Shown here: in pieces, positions 10,470 to 18,533 of the stretch | How the letters are laid out: each line of letters opens with the position of its first letter | How positions within the stretch are numbered: the first letter of the stretch is position 1 | Source: Planctomycetaceae bacterium | GTDB lineage: Bacteria > Planctomycetota > Planctomycetia > Planctomycetales > Planctomycetaceae | Length of the DNA: 39,534 bases | Direction of reading: 5' to 3' | NCBI GenBank assembly: GCA_028284145.1 | Contig: JANQSH010000029.1 | Coordinates: 1-39,534 of the forward strand | Position numbers and translations under genes: made by a program | The notes under the pieces: model-generated | The model's input: only the letters and a program-made list of their open reading frames with translations | What the model was told of the DNA's origin: nothing | Database searches by the model: none

Positions 10470-12296
10470 ATGTTGGAGAGACGCGGTTCCGTTCCATGCG
10501 GCAGTTTCCATTCCACAGGCTCTTTGATGTTGAACCCGATGGCGAATTCACAACGTACAAACATTCCGGGTGAGACAGACATTCCAGGTGAGAATCACCA
10601 AACCGCTGTGCGGTCGTCGGACGACTCCCGGAATTCATCTGTGTCCTTCCGCCAGCGAAGCCTCAGCGTACCGGGAGCAAACAGATCTTTGCTGTCTGTT
10701 CCGACACTCTCCGAAGCATCGAGATTTGCCCGGGAGAATGCGGAGCGTTTGAAAACGGCTGATTGCGTCATTCAGGATCGATCGCTGCGATATCTGCGGG
10801 AATGGGCGCGCGAACTTTTGTTTCATGCAGCGTGCAAATACACCGCAGAATTAGCGGGCGAAGATGTCCCGACGTTGCGAGCCGGCAAGTCACCTGCCGG
10901 ACTTTGTTTTGTCAGTGGGCATCAGCCGTCCTTATTCCATCCTGGTGTCTGGGTGAAGAATTTCGCCGCCCATGCTTTGGCGGAAGAGACGCAAGGTTGG
11001 AGTCTGAACCTGGTCGTCGACAACGATATGATCTCACGTCGCGAAGTTTCTCTGCCTGACAGGGATGGCGAACAAATTCGATACAAGTCGATTCCCTTTG
11101 ATCACGGTTACTCGTCTTGTCCGTGGGAAGAGGCCAGAGTCAATGATCGGACGACGTTCCTGGATTTTGGTGAGTCGGTCGACGATCACATGCAGCGCTG
11201 GCAAATCGATCCGATGCTTGCGGACTGGTGGCCAGGTATTGTACAGGCGGAAGAACAAACGGGTCGGCTCGCCTGTGCATTGACCGCAGCTCGGTATCGC
11301 TGTGAACGCAAATGGGGCGTACGAAACCTGGAATTACCGATCAGTCGGATGTGTCAAACCGAACCGTTTTTGTGGTTCATGGCCCACCTGTTGTGTCAGG
11401 CTCACCGGTTCTGCATGATCCACAATCAGGTGTTGGGGGAGTACCGTCGCGTTTATCGAATTCGCAGCCAGACTCATCCGGTCCCGGAGCTGAAACTGGA
11501 CGGCGATTGGCTGGAAGTTCCGTTTTGGGTCTGGTCGCAATCCGAGACCGAGCGTCGAAGAATGTTCGTCAGGCACGGTGATGGTGAGGTGGCATTGTCT
11601 GATGGTCGGACGACCATTGGAACTCTGCCCATGCGATGTGACAATGACGCCGCTACAGCTGTGGACGTGTTGAAACGGCTACAACAGGAACAGGGGTTGC
11701 GACTGCGAACCCGTGCTTTGACCACGACATTATTTACAAGGTTATTCCTTGCGGATTTGTTCGTGCACGGAATTGGTGGCTCGAAGTACGACGAAATGAC
11801 TGACCAGATCATCGTTCGGTTTTTCGAGTTGCAGCCACCGGAATTCCTGACTCTCTCGGCAACGTTGTATCTTCCATTGAGTACTCCGGATCAGATTGAG
11901 TCGATGACAGATTTGGCGAACCTGCAACAATCTGCCCGTGATCTGCATTATAACCCTGATCGATATCTCACCGAACAACAGCAGCAGACAGAGGCTGCTT
12001 TGATTGCAGAAAAGCGACGATTGATCAGGAAACAGGAACTTGCCCGAGCACGACAGGGAACGCGCGCCCAGCGCCGGAGTTGGTCGCGAGAGAACCTTGA
12101 ACGAATGCGACGGTTCCATGCAGTCCGGTTGCAACTTGCAAGCCTTGCGGAAGGTGAATTGTCAAAGATTCAACGCATAATGGCAGATCGGCAACGATGG
12201 GAAGAGTCGCGCAAGGTGCTGGAGAACCGTGAATACTCGATCGGATTGTTTCCCGAGCTGACAATCCGCGAATTCATGACCGAGACATTTGTGTGA
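10470..12296 (+). CDS. Large conserved protein with BshC-like N-terminal motif, function unknown
   Basis: A protein of about 608 residues. The frame is open from a TTG at 10437; ATGs at 10470, 10527 and 10539 are all possible because no start has a clear ribosome site, and the first 90 or so residues are low in complexity. From about residue 149 it reads SGHQPSLFHPGVWVKNF, followed by LVVDNDM, a pattern resembling the GQQxGLxxGP...ED/DHD region of bacillithiol synthase BshC. HGIGGSKYDEMTD (about 432-444) is another distinctive block. Residues about 513-587 are highly charged and probably form a coiled coil, as BshC also has. I treat this as a distant BshC-like protein only by inference. It converges on the Nudix gene with 10 bases between stops. 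Confidence 0.75.
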   Translation: MLERRGSVPCGSFHSTGSLMLNPMANSQRTNIPGETDIPGENHQTAVRSSDDSRNSSVSFRQRSLSVPGANRSLLSVPTLSEASRFARENAERLKTADCVIQDRSLRYLREWARELLFHAACKYTAELAGEDVPTLRAGKSPAGLCFVSGHQPSLFHPGVWVKNFAAHALAEETQGWSLNLVVDNDMISRREVSLPDRDGEQIRYKSIPFDHGYSSCPWEEARVNDRTTFLDFGESVDDHMQRWQIDPMLADWWPGIVQAEEQTGRLACALTAARYRCERKWGVRNLELPISRMCQTEPFLWFMAHLLCQAHRFCMIHNQVLGEYRRVYRIRSQTHPVPELKLDGDWLEVPFWVWSQSETERRRMFVRHGDGEVALSDGRTTIGTLPMRCDNDAATAVDVLKRLQQEQGLRLRTRALTTTLFTRLFLADLFVHGIGGSKYDEMTDQIIVRFFELQPPEFLTLSATLYLPLSTPDQIESMTDLANLQQSARDLHYNPDRYLTEQQQQTEAALIAEKRRLIRKQELARARQGTRAQRRSWSRENLERMRRFHAVRLQLASLAEGELSKIQRIMADRQRWEESRKVLENREYSIGLFPELTIREFMTETFV

Positions 12297-12306
12297 ACTT
12301 CAGCAA

Positions 12307-12831
12307 TCAATTGTCTGGCCACAGCCTGTTTTCATCGCAGTGTTGTATCAGTGCACAAAAGGATGGCGTGAATTGCTCCGATGTCGATGACATCTCATCG
12401 TGGATGCTCTGCAGCGTACGAAACTCGACCGTTGCGATTTCGTCTGTATCGAACTCCAAAATTTCATCGGTGTGGGTAAAGAACAAAGCCGTATGCTCAT
12501 AGGCGGTTTCTGGCCCGGCATTCGGAAGTTTCGTGACGAAATGAATGTCGGTCGCGAGGTGAAGTTCCTCGGCCAACTCGCGTCGAGCTGCCGTTTCGTA
12601 ACTCTCACCCGCATCAACATGACCCGATGCCGACGAGGTGTAGCAGGACGGGTATTGGTCTTTCGTCGTCGATCGAAGTTGCAGCAGCAACCGATGCTGA
12701 GAATCGAAAACGAAAACATGAACGGCACGATGCAGGAGATTCCGTGCGTGTACCTCATGGCGCGGGGCCTGACCAATCACACGGTCGTGTTCATCAACAA
12801 CATCGAAAAGTTCATCCTGAAATCGACTCAA
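12307..12831 (-). CDS. Nudix hydrolase (IDI/YfcD-like)
   Basis: A 174-residue Nudix protein. The Nudix box runs over residues 70-92 (GHVDAGESYETAARRELAEE), matching Gx5Ex7REUxEE, and the preceding HRAVHVFVFDSQHRLLLQLR is typical of the YfcD / isopentenyl-diphosphate isomerase-like subgroup. The frame extends far upstream without homology. The start is placed at the TTG at 12831 because family members begin with this QDELFDVVDE segment and because this TTG overlaps the TGA stop of the upstream Tyr-rich gene (TTGA), a layout that suits translational coupling. The substrate cannot be told from sequence. Confidence 0.85.
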   Translation of the reverse strand: MSRFQDELFDVVDEHDRVIGQAPRHEVHARNLLHRAVHVFVFDSQHRLLLQLRSTTKDQYPSCYTSSASGHVDAGESYETAARRELAEELHLATDIHFVTKLPNAGPETAYEHTALFFTHTDEILEFDTDEIATVEFRTLQSIHDEMSSTSEQFTPSFCALIQHCDENRLWPDN

Positions 12832-13526
12832 AAGCGAAATCCGAAATGAAAACCGTGATACGGTCGATACCAGTAGCGCGAATAGGAGTGGCCTGGCCAA
12901 TACGACCTGGAATAGTAGGGGTAAGTCCAGGAACTGTAGGGATACACGGAATAGGAGTGATTCCACGGCGAGTAGCGCGGCGTTTTTGCATACCAGGGAC
13001 GATACAGATAATATCCCGCCGAATAGGTGTACCATGGTCGGTGGTAACTGTAAGTAGCGGGATAACTGTGATAGCCCCTTCGAGGAATGGCAGAACAGGG
13101 GCGGTAGCAGGATGTCGCGTAATATCCGGGCGAACCACAAACTGGCGCATCGTGTACGATAGCTGGCTTCGACACCGGGTAGCGGTTGCCACTAAACGAG
13201 TAGACGCGAGAGTACGCAACGCATGGTTGCCAGGACCGCGGAGTGTATCGACAATATTGTGCAAAATGCGAGCCGGAGTTGTGCCACGTTTCACCCGCAC
13301 AGTCCGACGGACGGCACTGTACCGTGACTGGCTCAACGCAGCAATTGATGCTACGCGGAACATAGCCGGTCGGGGACGATGCTGTCACGGCGTATGGTTG
13401 CAACTGCGACACGGTGTTGGAAACTGCCGAAACATTCGACGGCTGGATGAGAGTCGTTTGTGCTTCGATGGGCGGACGAATTGAAAGTGCGATCAACATT
13501 GCCAACAGACTGATTTGCATACGCAT
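12828..13526 (-). CDS. Secreted Tyr/Trp/Pro-rich protein
   Basis: A 232-residue protein with a signal peptide (MRMQISLLAMLIALSIRPPIEA) and a mature part that becomes extremely rich in Tyr, Ser, Pro, Trp and His over its last 110 residues, in irregular YxYxRPWY-like units. Several Cys (including Cys-Cys) lie in the middle. No enzyme family is recognised; a structural or surface role is possible but unproven. The start at 13526 is set by GAGGA 7 bases upstream and the signal peptide; the frame upstream to 13757 is without homology. Its stop overlaps the TTG start of the Nudix gene. A 5'-half repeat copy lies just upstream of it. Confidence 0.7.
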   Translation of the reverse strand: MRMQISLLAMLIALSIRPPIEAQTTLIQPSNVSAVSNTVSQLQPYAVTASSPTGYVPRSINCCVEPVTVQCRPSDCAGETWHNSGSHFAQYCRYTPRSWQPCVAYSRVYSFSGNRYPVSKPAIVHDAPVCGSPGYYATSCYRPCSAIPRRGYHSYPATYSYHRPWYTYSAGYYLYRPWYAKTPRYSPWNHSYSVYPYSSWTYPYYSRSYWPGHSYSRYWYRPYHGFHFGFRF

Positions 13527-13566
13527 AACGAGTTCCTCAATCAGGATGAAAAGCGATGGCGAGGAT

Positions 13567-13670
13567 GAGAGCGTATTACGTCCTTCTGTGCCGCGATGAG
13601 CATCGTTTGGCCTGTAAATAGAGGCCCCCCATGAGCCAGAAACGCGCGCCAGAAGGTCAACCGCCTGGTC
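13567..13670 (+). repeat. Intergenic repeat, 5'-half copy (R2)
   Basis: About 104 bases matching the first half of the full-length element at 25030, including TTCTGTGCCGCGATG, the GGCCT...AGGCC inverted repeat, GAGCCAGA and the ending CCGCCTGGT. It lies upstream of the Tyr-rich gene and downstream of the HtrA gene. The 3' half is missing. Confidence 0.8.
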
Positions 13671-13815
13671 CGACGGATTTTTCTCTGTGGCGGCTTGAGC
13701 CTCATTTGAAACTGTAACAGCAGCGTGAAGGCCACTATCGTTCAATGTGGCTTGCAATAAACACTGTCATTTGTCTTCGCCTGATTCCCATCCTAAAGCC
13801 GGTGGGGGAGGAACG

Positions 13816-15087
13816 TCAAGAACTGCCTGGTCGACGGAATGGGTTTTCCAGCCGATCGATGGGGCGACGGGGAGCTGCTTCCAGAACAGGACCGCCCAAC
13901 CGTACTTTGATGCGGGTTTCCCGACCATTGCGGACAATGGTCAGAGTGACATCGCTATGAACTGGCTGGCTTTCAATATACGCCATAAATTCGTCCGCCG
14001 TCCGGACAGGGCGTCCATCGACCGCGATAATCAAGTCGGCAGCGGCGCGGTCAATCCGTTCAAACAGAAATGGTCCCCGTTGTTCGCGGATCATTCTCGG
14101 GCCACGCAATCCCGCCCGTTCTGCCGGACCATTCGGAGTCAAACGAGCGATCAGTAGTCCCTCATCCGTTTCATAGACCCGGGCAATACCAACTTCCGGA
14201 CGAATGACCCTGCCATGCCGGATCAGTTGTGGCACGACACGTGAAACAAGATTGGCGGGAATTGCAAAGCCGACACCGGCACTTTGGCCGTTCTTGCTTG
14301 CGATTGCCGTGTTGATGCCAATCAGCCGACCGGCGGTATCGAGCAGCGGGCCACCTGAGTTCCCGGGATTCACCGATGCATCGATCTGAATAATCGATTT
14401 GATGGTTCGGTTGCCGCGAATCTGAAGACTGCGATTCAGGCTGGCGATGATGCCTGTGGTCATCGATCGTTCCAGTCCGAATGGATTCCCGATCGTGAAT
14501 ACACGCATGCCGACTTTCAGATGGCTGGAATCTGTGATTTCCACCGGATGCAGTTTTTCCTGTTCTACGTTCACTTTCACCACGGCGATGTCATTGATGG
14601 GATCAGCACCGACAAATTCCGCGTCATAGGTCTTGCCATCAAACATGGTCACCGCCATTTGGCCCGCACCTTCGATAACGTGGAAGTTGGTCAGAATATG
14701 GCCGGACTTGTCGATCACCGTACCTGACCCGGAACCTTCCGAGGATCGGTCAACGAGAAAAAAGGGATCGGGGCGCGATGTTTTGGTTGTGATGTGCACG
14801 ACACTACGATTGGCGTTTTCATAGACCGCGACATTGATCTGTTCATAGTCGGTGAGGCCGCCTGCAATGGGGGGATTGGCAGGCCGATTCACCTTCGGCT
14901 GAACCATCAACGGTTGTCGCGGCGTTTCCGGGCGAGGTTCCGGTTCGACGAGTGGGAACAAAGGCCCCCGTTCGTCCCGATTCTGAGCGACAGCATGAGT
15001 TGGGGAAAACAGCGGCGTTTGTGTTGCGGCGATGGCGACCAACCCGCCAATCAGGGCAGAGACAAGACAGAGCAACAGATTACGCAT
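13816..15087 (-). CDS. HtrA/DegP-family serine protease with one PDZ domain
   Basis: A 423-residue exported protease. Residues 1-35 are a signal peptide or anchor ending Ala-Val-Ala-Gln, followed by a Pro-rich linker. The trypsin-like domain shows the full triad: His136 (TNFHVIEG), Asp166 (INDIAVVKV) and Ser244 (PGNSGGPLL). A single PDZ domain follows at about 300-400 (ERAGLRGP, LIIAVDGRPV), with a short charged insertion. Such proteins degrade or hold misfolded envelope proteins. GGAG lies 8 bases before the ATG. Full-length DegP has two PDZ domains; this is the DegS/one-PDZ type. Confidence 0.93.
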   Translation of the reverse strand: MRNLLLCLVSALIGGLVAIAATQTPLFSPTHAVAQNRDERGPLFPLVEPEPRPETPRQPLMVQPKVNRPANPPIAGGLTDYEQINVAVYENANRSVVHITTKTSRPDPFFLVDRSSEGSGSGTVIDKSGHILTNFHVIEGAGQMAVTMFDGKTYDAEFVGADPINDIAVVKVNVEQEKLHPVEITDSSHLKVGMRVFTIGNPFGLERSMTTGIIASLNRSLQIRGNRTIKSIIQIDASVNPGNSGGPLLDTAGRLIGINTAIASKNGQSAGVGFAIPANLVSRVVPQLIRHGRVIRPEVGIARVYETDEGLLIARLTPNGPAERAGLRGPRMIREQRGPFLFERIDRAAADLIIAVDGRPVRTADEFMAYIESQPVHSDVTLTIVRNGRETRIKVRLGGPVLEAAPRRPIDRLENPFRRPGSS

Positions 15088-15168
15088 GGTTCATTCTCCA
15101 CAGGCGAAAGCAGGATGGGCGGGCGCACGGGAAATATAAGTCGCGGTGGAGAATCGCCGCAAGATCGT

Positions 15169-16983
15169 TTACGGGCCGACCGATTTGTGAACTGGTGCCG
15201 TCAATTGCGCCATCTGCAATCGCAAAGTCTGCTTCAGGGGAGTCCGTTGTGTGGCTTCCGGACCTTTGACAACGACAATTTCGTCCACAGCAAAGCGATG
15301 CTGGTCCAACGCCAGCCGGATTTGCGCACCCCGGCGATCATCACCAAGCGTGGCGATCGCATGATCCTGCTGCAACTCGATCTTCCGCAAAGGACTGGCC
15401 AGAAACTGTCCAGCTTCTTCTGCCAGATGGGGAACCTTATCCAGCTGCCGCCAGACGGATCGGTTGAAATCGGCGGAGGAGAATCGCTGAAGCTGCTGCA
15501 CGTCGTTTTCCTTTAATGCCCGAGCATACTGCATGATCGGAATCAGAACCTGCAGACGTGTCTTCAGCGAATCGGGTAGACCAGGAGACTGTGTCAGCAC
15601 GTCATCGACTCGGAATTCTCCATTACGGCCCCGCAGGATAATCCGATGTTCCATTTTGCCATGCTTCATCGTGATTTCCGCCAGCGCACCACGGAAATCC
15701 ACGGTTTCGACCTTCGGTTCTGGTACTCGCACTAAAGGCAACATCTTCACATCTTCGTCGTCCAACAAATGCCAGACGCGGTGTGTCAGATCTCCGGTCG
15801 AGGTGTGTCGTAGTACGGTCAGATCGTTGCTGGTCATCGCGTCGGCAAAAATTTCCGCCGTCGCGTGTACGGTAAATAACGCGGACAGCCGCATCTCCTG
15901 ATCGCCATCCAACTGGTAGACGGTCACCTCTTCGACGCGGAACGGCTTTTCCGGTCTGACAGCGTTCGGCTTTTCTTCCCGGACAAGGCTGAATTTGTAC
16001 AAATCGGTCGGCGTCGGTAACAAGAACTCGGCTCGCTCGCCGAGCAACTTCACCTTGTAATCATTCGGGGGAACATCGGCGGATGGGAGTTTCACCGTAC
16101 GCAAGTCGCCCGGTGCCAGGCTTCGGGAATAAAACTTCCGAGTGGCCGCCAGTTTCAGGCGAGGTTTGTTTTCAGAGCGATAGGCATCGAGAAAGGCAAT
16201 GGTTGCTGAGATGGCTTCCGCTTTGCGGGCGATCGAGGAGACACTTTTGTCGGCGTCCTTATTTTCGATCGAGACTTCGCTCACCCGCCATTGATGGTCA
16301 ATTCGCTTCAGCATGACAACCGTTTCGCCACCAGATCGAGGAAGGCGGACAACGGCGGTGTCATCATCCAGCTGAGCAGACGGCTTCATATTCGATTGTT
16401 TGGCGTGGGCTTCCGCAACGCTCTGCGTGAGATGGGCCAGGTAGACCGGGGGCAGGTTGGCAAGTGTTGCGGAAAGATCCCTGGTGGTTGAGGATAACAC
16501 CTCATTGCGTTCGCCGCTGTTCCAGGTTGCGATGAACTCCCGCACAGACAACAGCAGATCCATCTGCTCGGTGACAGAACGTGTTGCGGTGACACCGTTA
16601 CGTTTCTGGGCCATCAGAATGTCGTCCACAACCCAGGGAGCCTCTTCACTGTCCCGGACAAGTTCATAACGCAGCTTCCGCTTTTTCTCTCCGACTTCAA
16701 CCGTGACCTTTTTCTGCAGCGGGGAGACGTCATCAATTTTGAGAACTGCAATTTCGCCATCCGGAATGTTCAAAATTTTCAGATCTTTGAAGCAGGCATC
16801 GGCATTCCGCAATGCCTTCTGGCGGAATGTCTTTGATGACGCATGATATAGACCGGTGTAATCGGATTCATCCAACGCCTGAGTGAACGCTTCGATGCTG
16901 TCCGACTCCAGCATGGTCACGCAGCCGATATTCGGACTGACAACCAGCAGAATCAAAAAAACAATGGGATGACAACGTGACAT
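15169..16983 (-). CDS. Putative lipoprotein built of about five similar repeats
   Basis: A 604-residue protein whose first residues, MSRCHPIVFLILLVVSPNIGC, look like a lipoprotein signal with Cys at 21 (the lipobox Asn-Ile-Gly-Cys is slightly off consensus). The mature part seems to be about five units of roughly 110 residues. Each has a helical piece with a pattern like LxxAxxxxDxxxLxxxSSxxFxxxVW and then strands ending in a WxVDDV-like phrase (EAPWVVDDI, HQWRVSEV, GEFRVDDVL). That architecture resembles tandem NTF2-like domains, an inference from pattern only. The frame is open to 17172, but the start at 16983 fits the signal. No specific function is assigned. It lies 81 bases upstream of the HtrA gene on the same strand. 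Confidence 0.75.
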   Translation of the reverse strand: MSRCHPIVFLILLVVSPNIGCVTMLESDSIEAFTQALDESDYTGLYHASSKTFRQKALRNADACFKDLKILNIPDGEIAVLKIDDVSPLQKKVTVEVGEKKRKLRYELVRDSEEAPWVVDDILMAQKRNGVTATRSVTEQMDLLLSVREFIATWNSGERNEVLSSTTRDLSATLANLPPVYLAHLTQSVAEAHAKQSNMKPSAQLDDDTAVVRLPRSGGETVVMLKRIDHQWRVSEVSIENKDADKSVSSIARKAEAISATIAFLDAYRSENKPRLKLAATRKFYSRSLAPGDLRTVKLPSADVPPNDYKVKLLGERAEFLLPTPTDLYKFSLVREEKPNAVRPEKPFRVEEVTVYQLDGDQEMRLSALFTVHATAEIFADAMTSNDLTVLRHTSTGDLTHRVWHLLDDEDVKMLPLVRVPEPKVETVDFRGALAEITMKHGKMEHRIILRGRNGEFRVDDVLTQSPGLPDSLKTRLQVLIPIMQYARALKENDVQQLQRFSSADFNRSVWRQLDKVPHLAEEAGQFLASPLRKIELQQDHAIATLGDDRRGAQIRLALDQHRFAVDEIVVVKGPEATQRTPLKQTLRLQMAQLTAPVHKSVGP

Positions 16984-17444
16984 GTCGTTGGTGTTGTGAG
17001 GGGTGTGTGGGTCATTGCGGTGTACGAGTTGGTACGAACGCAAGGAGCCCGGAAATCGATTCGGAAAGGAATCAAATGCAATCTCGCAGCGAAATGTTTG
17101 AAGTCGTCTGCGATGTTGCGAAGAGATGAATGTTGATTGAGAAAGGTGTGAGAGAGGAGAGGTTTTTCGCACAAACGGATAATGAGGTCAACCCGACTTC
17201 CTGAACTGCGAAATACTCATGATTCCTGACTGACGTTCTCGCATCCTGTTTTCTGAAAAATGGCGCAAAGTCAATTCTCAAAATGTGTTACATGGTTTTG
17301 CATTTGCAGGTTTGACCTGTTGGAGCCACGAAACAACATTCTCTCGGCATTCCGGGATTCTATCCTTTTGGGACAATCCCTCATATTTCTCACCCGATCG
17401 ATCCCGGATTCGCCATCTTCGGCAATCGACGTTGTATTTACTGA
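16984..17444. other. Gap upstream of the repeat-built lipoprotein gene
   Basis: About 460 bases, visibly more AT-rich than the flanking genes. Short frames at 17260 and 17285 show no protein-like composition. It probably holds the promoter of the minus-strand lipoprotein gene. Nothing else was recognised. Confidence 0.4.
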
Positions 17445-17705
17445 CCCCGTTGCGAGTCAATTGGCTATTGCCTGATCCAATGCCTGCAGGATTGCGGGCT
17501 GAACGGCATCTCTGTCATTCCCGGGGATTATGTTCTGCAGTTTTATGGCATACTTGAAGAGAGAACGGAAGACGATCTGGTCAAGGCACTCAAAGCGGCT
17601 TTGGCCAGCAAAGGACACGTTCAGCATGTGAATGTGCATCTTGATCCGTACGATGTCAGCCCGGCGCTGGAGCGGCTGACACAGCGATTGTCACAGAACA
17701 TTTGA
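17445..17705 (+). pseudogene. Start-less ORF fragment with protein-like composition
   Basis: Between the TGA at 17442 and the TGA at 17703 this frame is open for 86 codons but has no ATG and no early GTG or TTG. The translation is not random in look: GLNGISVIPGDYVLQFYG, then EERTEDDLVKALKAALASK, then VHLDPYDVSPALERLTQRL, with amphipathic spacing and coding-like codons. I do not recognise the family. It may be the 3' remnant of a decayed gene, or a gene with an unusual start. No homologous N-terminal piece was found in the other two frames just upstream. Confidence 0.4.
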
Positions 17706-17743
17706 ACTGTTTTGAGCTGAACTGACTTGAGCGCAGGAAAAAA

Positions 17744-17806
17744 CCTTCGCATACGACGTCGAGCTGATCGGTCGAGGACAAATCGGCGAACAGTCGTTTG
17801 CGAAGG
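17744..17806. other. Long imperfect hairpin
   Basis: CCTTCGCATACGAC at 17744-17757 pairs with GTCGTTTGCGAAGG at 17793-17806, 13 of 14 positions, around a 35-base loop. A smaller hairpin CGCGT-CCCCCCA-ACGCG follows at about 17810-17826, and a G6-C-T7 run lies at about 17883-17896. This could be a structured RNA or an inverted-repeat relic. No known RNA family is recognised. Confidence 0.45.
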
Positions 17807-17942
17807 AATCGCGTCCCCCCAACGCGGTGACTTCTGTCCGTAAAGTCGGAGGTCTTGTCTGTGAATTCCGTTTGGCTCTGGAAGGGGGGCTTTTTTTCGG
17901 GTGAGTGGATCGAATTATCGGCCAGACTGTCGATACGTTCCT

Positions 17943-18050
17943 GTCTAAAGCCGTTAACCTTTTAGTGTAACGTCCCTGGCTCGTGGGGCTTATGTTTGTA
18001 GACCGAGCAACGCCCATCGCGGCACGGAAAAGCGTAATACGCTCTACTGG
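17943..18050 (-). repeat. Intergenic repeat, 5'-half copy (R3)
   Basis: Read on the minus strand it gives AGAGCGTATTACGCTTTTCC, GTGCCGCGATGGGCG, CACGAGCCAGGGACGTTACA and GTTAACGGCT, matching the first half of the element at 25030. It begins exactly at the end of the small lipoprotein gene: the TAG stop (18046-18044) is the TAG that precedes AGCG in the repeat. The 3' half is missing. Confidence 0.8.
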
Positions 18051-18304
18051 TTTTCCTGCGCGGCTTCCTGTTCCAGTTTATATTGTTCCAAAGCCTGAAC
18101 CTGATTCGTCAGCAGGAACTCGGGGCCGGACGGGAAGTACTGCACATCATCTTCCAGGTAATAACCGGACGGCAGCGTCTGGCCTCCAGTGGTGGACTGA
18201 CAGCCGGTGAGTGTCACGCTCATGCAGCCGACAACCGCCAATGTCGCCAGACCACGGACCAGTCTGCTCGGAAGGGGCCGGGTTTTGCACGCGGATGATA
18301 ACAT
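18044..18304 (-). CDS. Small putative lipoprotein
   Basis: An 86-residue protein with a basic N-terminus, hydrophobic core and a clear lipobox Leu-Thr-Gly-Cys, followed by a Gly/Ser/Thr linker (QSTTGGQTLPSGYYL) and a Gln/Glu-rich end. The frame extends to 18355; the ATG at 18304 is chosen because it gives a normal lipoprotein signal and has GGAG 10-11 bases upstream. No family is recognised. The stop codon lies within an intergenic repeat copy, so the last residues may have been fixed by repeat insertion. Confidence 0.68.
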   Translation of the reverse strand: MLSSACKTRPLPSRLVRGLATLAVVGCMSVTLTGCQSTTGGQTLPSGYYLEDDVQYFPSGPEFLLTNQVQALEQYKLEQEAAQENQ

Positions 18305-18533
18305 CGGTGCGTTTCTCCAATCGTGGGTCTGTTCATTGTTTGCGGGAATGACCATTCAATATCGCAACCCAATGATCGCGGTATTCCCATCAGGGAAAGT
18401 CATCTTTATTATCGACCTCACAGGCCGGAAACTTCGGTACAATCCGCACAATCGGAAAAAAGCGTAACCGGGTCGATCAGGCCGTGTCTTTCAGCTTGCG
18501 CAGCAACTGCTTAAAAACAAGTGGGTTACGGAT

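Noticed and set aside
12627..13484. 285-codon plus-strand ORF
   Set aside because: Antisense to the Tyr-rich protein and Nudix genes. The Arg/Val/Ile-rich composition mirrors the Tyr/Pro codons of the other strand, and there is no signal or ribosome site.
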